From contig JAWZYU010000017.1 of NCBI GenBank assembly GCA_038380435.1, positions 23,497,283 to 23,561,282 of the forward strand: 64,000 nt of DNA, read 5' to 3'. The translations under genes and the position numbers were made by a program. The notes under the pieces were generated by a model. That model ran no database searches and was not told the origin of the DNA. It saw nothing but the letters and a program-made list of their open reading frames with translations. Within the stretch, counting starts at the first letter, position 1. Each line of letters starts with the position of its first letter. The DNA comes from Ryuthela nishihirai. Taxonomy: Eukaryota; Arthropoda; Arachnida; Araneae; Heptathelidae. Positions 1 through 9,065 of the stretch are shown here, in pieces.

Positions 1-878
1 TCAAATTTTTTGCAACCAAATGCTGACGATGAATAATACAATGTACAGCGAGTACCTTTGGTACAGCTTGTTTCAAATGCGCTATGAAACCCTTATGACG
101 CCCTGTCATTGCTGGAGCACCATCAGTAGCAGCAGAAAAAATATTGCAAATAGGAATTTCTTTCTCTTGAAAAAACTTTTGCATGGTATTAAATATAGAT
201 TCTCCCTTTGTATCAGGTTCCAAATTTTTAGCAAATAATAACTCTTCATGAATTTTTTTCTTCTTTTATAAATCGTACGTATGATAAGAGTAGAGCTTCG
301 TTATTTGGTAGAGTTGATTCATCGGGTTGAATGGAAAATTTGCAAGTCTTTAAGTAATCACATAATGATATTTCAACGTCTTTTACCATTTCATCTATTC
401 TTCTTTGCACTGAATTATTACTGAGAGGAATTTTTTTCATGATATCTGACGGTGTCTTATGATGAAGAACAGTTTTTAATATCTCTTTGACTGCCGGCAA
501 GATTAATTCCTCGCCAATTGTGTGTGGTTTTCCTGCTTTTGCGATTAACAATGAAACGTTATATGAGGCTCGTAGTCCATCATCATCTTGTTTAGAAGAC
601 GACGCAAAAAGGTTTGACATAGTTGGCTGTTTTAAATATTGCTTTTCCAGTTCTTGAAAATAGGATAAATCTTTGTTCTTCTTATCAGCATGCATTTTAT
701 TTAAATGCTCTTGTAGCCTAGAAGGTTTCATAGCTTCATTTGAAAAAACTTTTCGGCAAATTAAACACATAGGTAATGATTGGTTTGTAGGAGAGTACGT
801 AAATCCATATTTCAAATACTCAATACTGTACTGCCGGCAGTTCTTTTTAGATGTAGATTCAGACATTTTCAAATACAA
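1..878 (-). pseudogene. hAT-superfamily transposase fragment with BED-type zinc finger (ZBED5-like)
   Basis: The minus-strand frame from 878 encodes about 210 residues. A BED-type finger comes first (CLIC followed about 20 residues later by HLNKMH). A helical region leads to the segment QPDESTLPNNEALLLSYVRF, which matches the first catalytic block (DEST) of hAT transposases and domesticated ZBED5/FAM200-type proteins. Near 246-262 a run of A residues shifts the frame. The protein continues in another frame to the window edge (HEELLFAKNLEPDTKGES and beyond), so the copy carries at least one frameshift and is cut by the left end of the window. Its family role would be cut-and-paste transposition in the nucleus. 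The TIR on the promoter side was not identified with confidence. A domesticated gene is possible but the frameshift argues against it. Confidence 0.75.
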
Positions 879-1278
879 ATTAACTTCTCAACAGATTTAT
901 AGATAGTTATAAAAATAATGTTTATAATGACTTCTAACACTTATCACTCACGACTGTTTATCACGGCGAAGCACATAAAAATAATAAAACATTCCTAGAG
1001 CTATCGCTTTTATAGATTTGATTTTGTGCACGCATTAACTTGTATGTTTGCGATACCGGCGCACTTGCTCCGTAAACAAATCATTTCAAGCTCCCATATT
1101 CTTGTCGAAACATGTTAAATTGCATGAACCGCGTGTTTGCCTACCAACTTGCAAGGACTTGTCACTGTCAATCTATTCTAAACTAAAACAAATTAGGTAT
1201 AGGTATACCTAATGCTAATTTAAAAATGCTTATTAACTCGATAACAATAAGATAATTTACATATAAATAATAAAAAAT
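879..1278. other. AT-rich flank of the hAT fragment, no gene seen
   Basis: This is presumably the 5' flank of the broken transposase. No long ORF, RNA gene or clear terminal inverted repeat could be recognised. Confidence 0.4.
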
Positions 1279-1470
1279 AAATACCCCCTCAAGCAGCTGC
1301 TTGCCACAGAGGTCTGACAGGAGCCTGTCAGTTTATATGCCATAGTAAATCTGTGAGGATGGCAGGACCTCAGCAGAAAAACAACACAAACGTCCATGCC
1401 TTGTCCGAGGCTCGAACCCAGGTCCCTTAGATCAGTAGCCAAGCGTGCTAACCACTCGGCCATGGGCTAG
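1279..1470 (-). mobile_element. SINE family A (tRNA-derived), near full length
   Basis: Reverse-oriented copy. On the minus strand it starts with a tRNA-like head: box A 'tggccgagtggttagc', then box B-like 'gggttcgagcc'. A body with 'gctgaggtcctgccatcct' and a conserved 3' end 'aagcagctgcttga' plus 'gggggtat' follow. The same layout recurs at 7429, 8377, 8896, 11105 and 30017. The ORF over it is an artefact. Confidence 0.8.
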
Positions 1471-1591
1471 ATAAAAGCTAGATAAAATATTTATTCCTGA
1501 AAACAGGTATTTTCAATGTATTTTATTATATTAAAAAAAATAATTATAAAAAATATATTAAATGTAATAAATTTATTATTATTATTATTGC

Positions 1592-2063
1592 ATCAAGGTT
1601 GATTTGCCTATCAGGACGGACACACATGTCCAACATCATAAGCCTGATATAATAGTGCATGTTAAGGTATTGAATGAGATTACAATTATTAAAGTAGGAA
1701 TAACATCTCAGGATAACATGCAGACAGTAGAGGTTGAAAAGGAGAGGAAGTATGATCTGCTGGCTAATGAGTTGAGCCTAATTCACAAGTGTAATGTTAA
1801 TATTATACCTTTTGTTCTGACGTGGGATGGTATTGTACCATAAAGCATACTCAAAGCGATTTGGAGCGGGAAAACATATTGAAGCTTATATCCAATCTGT
1901 GATCTTGAAGAGACTTTTTGAGAGCTTCTCAGTCGACTTCAGACGTACCAGTACGCTAGTAGACGATAGCAGGGAACTTATTGTCCAAGCTGCAGTTGAA
2001 AAGCTGTACATGACGGATGAGGTAGTGGATGACCAGAAACACCAGGAAGACACCACAGAATAG
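1592..2063 (+). pseudogene. Retroelement C-terminal fragment, possibly a restriction-like (PD-(D/E)XK) endonuclease region
   Basis: The frame through 1604-1840 reads DLPIRTDTHVQHHKPDIIV and then a strand ending IIKVG, followed by an EKERKYDLLANEL helix. A second frame (1827-2063) continues with YHKAYSKRFG and a charged C-terminus, so there is a frameshift near 1838. The KPD followed by a hydrophobic strand with an acidic residue resembles the C-terminal domain found after reverse transcriptase in several non-LTR elements. Here the expected acidic residue in the second strand is replaced by Lys, and no RT sequence precedes it. I infer a dead fragment; the family assignment is uncertain. Confidence 0.4.
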
Positions 2064-2235
2064 AAGAGATAAAAAGGTTGTCACAGAAAATTCCATTAAA
2101 GTTATTTATTTATTCGACCGCCTCTTGACTGACTCAGTGCCCCCCATTTGTCTCTGGATCCGCTACCGCCCCCATGGAAAGCTCCAGCGCCCACTGGGGG
2201 GGGGGGGCGGTATCGCCCCCGTTGGGAATCTATGG

Positions 2236-2362
2236 TTTAAGGCATGGATGTTTGTGTCATTTTTCTGCTGAGGTCCTGCCATCCTCTCAGATCTACTATG
2301 GCATGTAAACTGACAGGCTCCTGTCAGACCTCTGTGGCAAGCAGCTGCTTGAGTGGGTATTT
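2236..2362 (+). mobile_element. SINE family A, 5'-truncated
   Basis: It contains 'aaggcatggatgtttgtgt', the body 'gctgaggtcctgccatcct' and the 3' end 'aagcagctgcttgag', but no tRNA head. It abuts the end of the Polinton remnant. Confidence 0.75.
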
Positions 2363-2369
2363 TTTTTAA

Positions 2370-2756
2370 CTACTCCAGAATCTGCGGTTCAGTGACATTG
2401 ATTATTTGTTTGTTTCGCGCATCGTACCTATTGTTCCAAAAAATTAAAGAAGTATTAGTAACGTATTGAATGGTAGCAGCATCTCTATTTTCTATGGGTC
2501 TGCCTATATCTGATATTCTTTTAGTAATTGCACCATAATTTCGTGTGCGATTCAGATTTGTAGATTCTTGTTGTAGATACTGTTTTATCACAGAATCCAA
2601 ACTCTCTTCGGGATTGGCTTCATATTTCAATTTTTTATTACTCATGTCGTAGTCCCCATCGTGTGTCAATTTAAAACCGACACCTGGAATTCCCGCTGGT
2701 CCTCTTTCGGAACCGGTCTCTGAGTTGATGACGCCAAACTTCGTCAAGTAATTCAT
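2370..2756 (-). CDS. Fibre/collagen-like protein of the Polinton remnant (hypothetical)
   Basis: 128 codons with an ATG inside the 3' end of the ATPase frame. After MNYLTKFGV comes a short Gly-Pro-rich stretch (ERGPAGIPGVGF). A motif of the type YDM.NK.L...NP...LDSVI..YL follows, then partial repeats of it (GRPIENRDAATIQYV; YDARNKQIINVTEP). Such repeats occur in trimeric fibre or tail-spike-like proteins of viruses and virus-like transposons, so I infer an attachment or fibre role. No single family was recognised with certainty. The stop at 2370 lies next to a truncated SINE, and the true C-terminus may be lost. Confidence 0.45.
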   Translation of the reverse strand: MNYLTKFGVINSETGSERGPAGIPGVGFKLTHDGDYDMSNKKLKYEANPEESLDSVIKQYLQQESTNLNRTRNYGAITKRISDIGRPIENRDAATIQYVTNTSLIFWNNRYDARNKQIINVTEPQILE

Positions 2757-3380
2757 CTTTATTTTCCGAAATTCTTCTCGTATTTGAGAGGTATGTGCTT
2801 CTTTTTTTATCGATTAATATGAAATCGTGAGGTTTTGAAACAGCATATGCATAAAACTGCATAAAAATATCTTTCCTGATTTCTGTTGCATGATCCATTT
2901 GTATCTGCAACATTTCTCTCTTGTTCAGCATATTAAAGAATATAAAATAATTACGCTGTAGTCGAATGTCTTTTGGGGTCGAAAAATAACTCTGTGTTAG
3001 ATAAGTCAATGATATGTTCTTTTTTCTTCCTCTGAGGAATAATTCTTCGATGAGTTTTTGATCTGTTTCCTTTACGAAATCGTCGAAAACAATTACATTT
3101 TGCATTTCGGGATCCAGTTCGTTGACCTTGACGATATCTTCTTTACTGGAAGAGAAAGTTGCAACTGGGATTTTTTCGCCAAACGTTTTCTCCAGAATTT
3201 CGTGCAAATCATTGAATATTTTTTGCATAAACTGATATTTTGTCTCAGTTAAGTCTTTGGCATATAAAAACATTTTATTATAGTAGAGATGGTTAAATAT
3301 TAAGTTCAACAAAATATTTGTCTTCTCTGAACCTGATGGACCACAGATTAAAAGTTTAAATGGCCAGAGTGGTGCTAATT
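2671..3380 (-). pseudogene. Polinton-type FtsK/HerA (A32-like) packaging ATPase, N-terminally truncated
   Basis: The open frame begins after a stop near 3383 with PLWPFKLLICGPSGSEKT, a Walker A P-loop in which the usual Gly before Lys-Thr is Glu. About 90 residues later VIVFDDFV gives a hydrophobic strand ending in DD, a good Walker B. LTYLTQSYFSTPKDIRLQ follows, with the Q-containing sensor region typical of viral genome-packaging ATPases. The family pumps double-stranded DNA into capsids. The segment before the P-loop is missing. The last 86 bp overlap the start of the next ORF. The Glu in the P-loop and the missing N-terminus suggest it is inactive. Confidence 0.65.
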
Positions 3381-3383
3381 ATT

Positions 3384-4149
3384 GAGGTAGTAATACTAGA
3401 GACAGGACTCCGATTCCCGTAGCATTGACCGCCATGATCACAGACGGCTGTATCTGCCGACTGCTTAGTGAGGAAAAATACCCATGATGCCTTGCGAATT
3501 GGATGTGAACAACGATGAAGCCTATTTAAAAATGCTTAACAAATGATTTAAATGAGGCAGAACTTTGCTTTTTTTTGTTTTTTATTTCAATGAGGTTATT
3601 CCAGTGTAGTAATTAAAGCAAAATAGATTTAATTAATACACACTTACTGATTTATATCGGATGAAAAACGAAGACGCTGGAAACTGCTTCTCTTTCAAAT
3701 CTAGGTTTTGTATGAAAATTAAAAAAAAATCGGTATGTTCTTCATATGTGAATAAAGCTGAACTAAATTGACTGTAAACTTAGCAGACTCTAATTTGAGC
3801 CCGTTTAAAACAGGAACAATGGTAAACATATTTTAAAATCTAATACGTGATCAAATCATTCAGCTTAAGCGAAAGCTCTCAAAATTTATAAACCTCTTAA
3901 TAGTGCAAATCCGCGCCTCATTTAAAAAAAAAAACATGAAAAGTCACATTTATTTTCTTCTTTCATTAAAAAATATTAATTTTTATTAAAATTGAAAGAA
4001 ATAATCAGATCTCGATGGACATAATTCGATTCTTAAATGTTATTTCGAATTGAATATTTCGAGCTATATGCTATGTGTGTATTTATTTATTTAATATTAA
4101 TTTATTACATTAATTTTGGATAAATCGCCTATAAGATTTATGAAGCGGA
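3384..4149. other. AT-rich non-coding stretch
   Basis: Only A/T-rich unique sequence and short homopolymers are visible; no ORF of interest, RNA gene or repeat family was recognised. Confidence 0.4.
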
Positions 4150-4321
4150 CTCTTAGGACCATGGAGGTAGGAAGATAAGAGGAGGAGCCCTAAGCACTTG
4201 AAAATGATGCTACGGCGACTGCGCGGCAGCCATGTTGTTCTATTCAAAACATTGATCAGTAGTATAGGTGAGTAACGAAGTGTTGCGCTATAAAAATTTA
4301 ATTTTTTTCGACATTTGTATT

Positions 4322-4392
4322 ATGGCAGCCTGTTTAGCTTACGGCTGCACGAATCGCCCTTCAAAAAAGATACCAGGTATTACCTTTCATCG
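4322..4392 (+). CDS. THAP-domain first exon (partial)
   Basis: ATG at 4322 opens MAACLAYGCTNRPSKKIPG and then ITFHR. The C-x4-C pair, the TNR...K pattern and the following FHR strand are the start of a THAP (C2CH) zinc finger. The frame meets a consensus splice donor (CG|GTAAGT) at 4393, leaving phase 2. The exons with the remaining Cys and His and any transposase domain were not found in the following 2 kb. It is probably the first exon of a P-like transposase that survives in a deletion derivative. Confidence 0.6.
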
Positions 4393-4569
4393 GTAAGTTT
4401 GTCATTTTTATAAAAGTTTAAATAATTATATAACGATACAAGCAACTTCGTGTTGAAATTACGCCGCTATGAAATCGGTTTTTATCGAGTTACAAACCTC
4501 GATTCTTCACCAGATTTTTTTTAATTTTATTCGTATTGTACTCAGTGATAAATGTGAAGATGTACTTCT

Positions 4570-4595
4570 TATATTGATTGATTGATTGATTGATT
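4570..4595 (+). repeat. (ATTG)n microsatellite
   Basis: About six repeats of 'attg'. Confidence 0.9.
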
Positions 4596-5239
4596 TTACG
4601 TTACACTTATTTGAGAATTCCTTCTACAGGCTTTCTCAGTTAAAAAATTTTGTTGGCTGTAATTGAATATTAGTGTGCATTCTATTTAATGGATGATGAA
4701 GTTACATACTTTTAAATAGAGGTGATTAAAATATCAAGTTGTTTCTTTTTTTATCTTTATTTTATTTTAGGTGGAAGTATTAGATATTATTTTGTTTAAA
4801 TGTTTCAGTGTTTAAATTCCTCTCTCTTCATGATTTAATAAGTTCAGTGTAAGAAGGGAAAAGTAAATTACAATGAAGTATTTTCATAAGGTGAGAAATA
4901 TAATCTTTCTTTTTTTTTTTTTAAATTTGGATAGCATTTAAGGGTTTTGTTTAAATGCCCCCTTTTTTTCTAGGATTGGAGTCTTATATTTTTGAATTTC
5001 TTTTTAGATTAATTTAATGCATCTGGTGTAAATTGTCATAGGTGAGTGACAGCGATCATTAGTTAGGGTGAAAATTTTTGAAATTGTTTAAATAATTTTA
5101 GTTAAAAGAGGAGAGGACAGTGTAATGCTTTTCTCCTTTTCGTTAATTTTTCTGATAGGGTTCTAATTGTCCCTTTTAAGGTGAATACTGAATTTATTTA
5201 ATTCTGTATGGATTTCAAATAGAGCGAGTTTATTGCTTG

Positions 5240-5710
5240 TAGTTATTTTATTTTTACTTTGGTTGAGGGGTAGGTTAGGTGTACATGAAGGGCGGTATGA
5301 GAGACTGAGGAGTCAGGCACTGAGATGTCGGGTTGAAGCCATTGTCTGGAACGTTGCCTTTTTTTTTTTAAATGGATATTATATTCCCTTCACCCTGTGG
5401 ATATATATTTTTTTCCTTTTTTTTATATTTTTTTTAATTTTTTATTATTTTTGCTTAGTATAATTTTTAGTTGCTTTTTTTTATATAGTTTTTCCAGATA
5501 TTATTTTGAAATTTTCCTTTGTGGCTGAGGAAGGATGTATTTCAATCCTTATGAGATTTTTTCTTTCGAGAGATTGTAATAATTGTGCATTTTGTATTGA
5601 TTGTTAACTCTGGTTAAGGGAGGAGAATTAGCATAAGATGGGGGAGAGATGTGAAGCTGAGGGTACAAACATAGAGCTTGGTGGGTTCGAGCCACCATCT
5701 GGGCGTTTTT
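5240..5710 (+). repeat. Two related T-tract-terminated segments inside the THAP element
   Basis: Around 5290-5370 and 5630-5715 two diverged segments share a G-rich body, 'gggttgaagcc' or 'gggttcgagcc', and then a run of at least eight T. The second has a box B-like sequence followed by a T-run like a Pol III terminator. They may be tRNA-derived fragments; the assignment is weak. Confidence 0.3.
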
Positions 5711-6128
5711 TTTTTGTATAAATATATATATTTTTTTAGTTCTTTTTTTACTTCTTATACTATTGGCTTTATTTAGTTTTGTTAAGCAAATTTTTTATTT
5801 TTGTTGAATGAGAATTTTTTTAACGTAAAACAGCTATTTTTCTGAATCTTACAAGTGTGATTTTTTTGCAGTTTAAATGCTGCTATTGTAGATAACTTTT
5901 ATGTTTTATCCATAAAATGTTTTCTACTGTTATCAGTGCAGTATAAATAAACTTTTAAAATCTTGTAATTGTTTGTTATTGTCGTATTGAACGAAATACA
6001 TAAATATTTCTGCTATACAATAATTCTGTATGGAAATATTTATTGCAATGAAAAAAAAGCAATATAAATCTCCAAATAACCTAAATGGGCTTTCTCTTAG
6101 TCGTAAAAAATAATCTTCCCGTAGATAA

Positions 6129-6291
6129 CGCACAGTAAAACTGAGTATAGCACGTGAAAAGTAGGCTTGATTGCAGCGGCAAGTTTGTTTTGAATGCAAC
6201 AATATGGCTACCGCCGTGCTGCCTAAGCATTATTTTCCTTGGACAGTCTGCCGCTGCAATCAAGCTTACTTACACTCAGTTTTACTGTGCG
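6129..6291. mobile_element. 163-bp palindromic MITE nested in the THAP element
   Basis: Terminal inverted repeat 'cgcacagtaaaactgag' at 6129-6145 with its exact complement at 6275-6291. A further inner pair is 'gattgcagcggca' / 'tgccgctgcaatc'. It interrupts the right arm of the larger element next to the THAP start. Confidence 0.6.
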
Positions 6292-6292
6292 A

Positions 6293-6338
6293 TTCGTGCA
6301 GCCGTAAGCTGAACAGGCTGCCAAAATACAGATGTCGA
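6293..6338 (-). pseudogene. Mirror copy of the THAP first exon in the right arm
   Basis: On the minus strand the right arm encodes a peptide like AACSAYGCTNR, matching the exon at 4322. The ATG is altered and the copy is cut off by the inserted small palindrome at 6291. Confidence 0.5.
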
Positions 6339-6465
6339 CAAAAATTAGTATAGGTGAATAACTACTGATCAATGTTTTGAATAGATCAACATGGCTGCCG
6401 TAGCATCATTTTCAAGTGCTTAGGGCTCCTCCTCTTATCTTACTATCTCCATGGACATGACCATG

Positions 6466-7428
6466 AGGTTGAGGATTGTACGCTGTTTATTTAAACATTT
6501 ATAATACAAGCGAGGCGTAATTTAACAATTGAAAATTTTCAACGAATCTGAGACTTGAATGTGATAACCATTAGACCAACAACATGAATGTAAATTAGAA
6601 ATTTTACTGTAGTATTTCAAACTTTCAGGTCTGGCAAATATTTTGTTGCCATGTGACGCCCCACTATGGCTGTTTTCGACAGTCGAAGTAATGATAGGGT
6701 GACAGTGGATGATACACAAATTTTGGAATGTACTATAGAAGCAGCTGAAAATATCCAGGGTCATACGGTAAACTTTCTATGTATGATATTCACTGAGTTA
6801 ATCATTGAGGCTATTCAATGAATTGTCACTTATAGTGTTATGAAATAGGGTGTGATTCTACCAGTTCCTCATATCTATGTTGTACAAGACATCGTAAAGC
6901 TATAATTCATTAGACTTGCAACCGAACGTTGTGAAGTTCAGATCTGAACTTTGCCGAAATTGCGATTTTCTCTATCCGTCATGTTGCCCTCTGTAAGAAA
7001 GGTGGACTCTTAGAAACCTGAAAACGTCTAATAGCCCATTTGCATTTAACAGGTCTCCAATTTTGTTTTTATGCCTGTAGACCTTGTAACCATTGGCCGT
7101 TTATCTTAGTGCAATAAAAGTGTGCACCTTTATTCTGAAGATGTAAATTTTTTGCACTTTCAGAAACCTTTCAGAAGTGTTCATGTGAAAGGGACATTTT
7201 ACTAAGTCTTGAAAGAATAATATAGACCATATATTTTGATTGCTTCCTTGCTCTTATGTATATGAAGTTCCCAATGCTTTGCTGAGGTCATGGCATTGGA
7301 AGTTTGCATAAACTTAGTTGGTATTGGGATTGACCAATTAGGCTGAATCACTATTATCTCATGATACATTCATACATGAGAAGTTATATTGCCTAACTTC
7401 AGGTGTCTACAGATGTGCATAATATCAA
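6466..7428. other. Non-coding stretch, no feature recognised
   Basis: Unique-looking AT-rich sequence without a convincing ORF, exon or repeat. Confidence 0.4.
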
Positions 7429-7590
7429 TCACTTGGTTACTGGTCAAAGAGACCTGGGTTTGAGCCCTGGGTAGGCATGGATTGGTGTCTTTCTGCTGAG
7501 GTCCTGCCATCCTCACAGACCTGCTATGACATATTAAACTGATAGGCTCCTGTTAGAACTCTGTGGCAAGCAGCTGCTTAAGGGGGTATA
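7429..7590 (+). mobile_element. SINE family A, partial head
   Basis: It begins in the anticodon-arm part of the tRNA-like head ('acttggttactg'), has box B-like 'gggtttgagccc', and keeps the body and the 3' 'aagcagctgctta' + 'gggggtata'. Confidence 0.75.
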
Positions 7591-8376
7591 CAAATTCTGT
7601 ATGTGAATAATATATATAGCATTCTTTGCAAAGCTATGTTAAATATACTAAGGTCAACAAATTACCTTCTCTATATTATGTTCCTACTGTTTTTTTTTTT
7701 GCAAATTTCATGCTTCGAAAATTATAACTTGGCAGAAGATAGCATAATCATTGGGGATAATTGAAGTTATCTATAAATTTTAATCTAACAAGAGAGAGAT
7801 AAGAGACATTTCCTATAGTTATATATTTCATTGCTAAAAATATAAAATATTGCACTTTGTTACTGAAAAATTAAAAAAACTATTGAAAAATAGAGCACTA
7901 ATATATTTTTGACAAATTTTTTGGAATGACAGTGACCAATGGAATAAACATATGGTTATATATCATGGTGTGGATGATATAAGCAGCAATAATACACAGT
8001 GGACCTGTTTGAATTAAAATCCTGCATACCATTAGTAAAGTTGTATAAAATATTTTGGAGAACAGACATTGGCACTAATGCACTTTATAGTCATCTAGCT
8101 CCATTTTTTTTAATGCAGCATAACAAAATAGTCCATTTTGATGATTCCCACAACCCCCAGACCATAACCCAAACAGCAGTTTCTAGAAAAATTGTTTTTT
8201 GTTATCATAGTAACGATAACTCGAGTTTATGTCAAATGCAATGTACTGTTACCACAGTAATGGTGATTTGTGTTCTGAACAAACACAATGTAACAAATAA
8301 ATCCACAAATTCTTTCCCCCCCCCCAAAAAAAAAAATCTCGCAACTGTGAATTTACAAAAGAAAATAAAATTTCTG

Positions 8377-8521
8377 GGCTACTGATCTAAGGGATCTGTG
8401 TTCGAGCCCTGGTAAGGCATTGATGTTTGTATTGTTCTGTTGAAGCCCTGCTATCCTCACAGACCTTGTACTATGAGATATAAACTGATATGCTCCCATC
8501 AGACCTCAGCTGTTTGAGGTT
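8377..8521 (+). mobile_element. SINE family A, decayed partial copy
   Basis: 'gggctactgatctaagggat', box B-like 'ttcgagccctgg', then a body with several changes and a shortened 3' end. Confidence 0.65.
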
Positions 8522-8895
8522 TTTTTTAATTTTTTTTATTATATATATATAAAAACAAAACAATTGCTTTCTGACATATTACATATTGCTCCAATCCCCC
8601 CCCCCCCCTCTTTTACATATATTTCAACCCCTCCATAAACACATTTCCAAAAACCATATTCCTTAAACAAGTCGCACATACAAAAATTTACCTAAATAAA
8701 TTGCCAGAATTAATCTAATTGAAGATGTCAAAAAAAATTTTTGAAACAATGCACCACTGATCCAAATTATAAAAAGCCCTTGAAACTAAATAATCTCATC
8801 AGGGACTACAAAAAAACTATATACCCAATATCATTCAAATATGCAATACCTATCACAAAGCTAATTACATTTCTACACCCATTAATATATTAAAA

Positions 8896-8992
8896 TAAAT
8901 ACCCCCTCAAGCATCTGGTTGCCATAGAGGTCTGACAGTAGCCTATCAGTTTATATGCCACAGTAGAAGGTCTGTGAGGATGGTGGGACCTC
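8896..8992 (-). mobile_element. SINE family A, 3' part
   Basis: Reverse-oriented 3' region: 'taccccctcaagca', 'gaggtctgacag', 'aggatggtgggacctca'. It breaks dispersed repeat F. Confidence 0.7.
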
Positions 8993-9065
8993 ACCCATCA
9001 TTTTCAGTAACTAAATATCTGTATTAACGACAAATACTAACAAACAACAAAATTAAAAAAAATCA

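Larger units (their letters stand above)
2370..3380 (-). mobile_element. Polinton/Maverick-type element remnant
   Basis: Two overlapping minus-strand ORFs, a FtsK/HerA-type packaging ATPase followed by a fibre-like protein, are arranged as in compact virus-like DNA transposons. No DNA polymerase, integrase, capsid or terminal repeats were found nearby, so only about 1 kb of a normally 15-20 kb element remains. Confidence 0.6.
4150..6465. mobile_element. Palindromic DNA transposon with a THAP-domain exon in both arms (P-element-like, non-autonomous)
   Basis: The left arm (about 4155-4365) and the right arm (about 6293-6462) are inverted copies. Both contain 'gataagaggaggagccct', 'cacttgaaaatgatgctac', 'caaaacattgatcagtagt' and 'agcttacggctgcacgaat' in mirrored order. 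Outer ends carry 'ccatggag'. Each arm includes the start codon region of a THAP zinc-finger domain. Between the arms lie about 1.9 kb of T-rich DNA and a second small palindrome (6129-6291). No transposase core was seen. THAP domains form the DNA-binding part of P-element transposases, hence the proposed affinity. A clean 8-bp duplication was not found. Confidence 0.6.
8110..9065 (+). repeat. Dispersed repeat F, copy 1, interrupted by two SINE-A insertions
   Basis: Segments at 8113-8345, 8770-8885 and 8993-9060 match, in order, the continuous copy at 16284-16712 (shared 'acccaaacag', 'catcaaatgcaatgtact' type, 'acaaacacaatgtaacaaa', a poly-C run, 'tacacccattaatat', 'acaacaaaattaaaa'). SINE-A pieces fill the gaps. 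Family type unknown; there is no ORF. Confidence 0.55.

Noticed and set aside
7999..8385. 128-residue ORF
   Set aside because: Lies in dispersed repeat F, whose other copy has no open frame.
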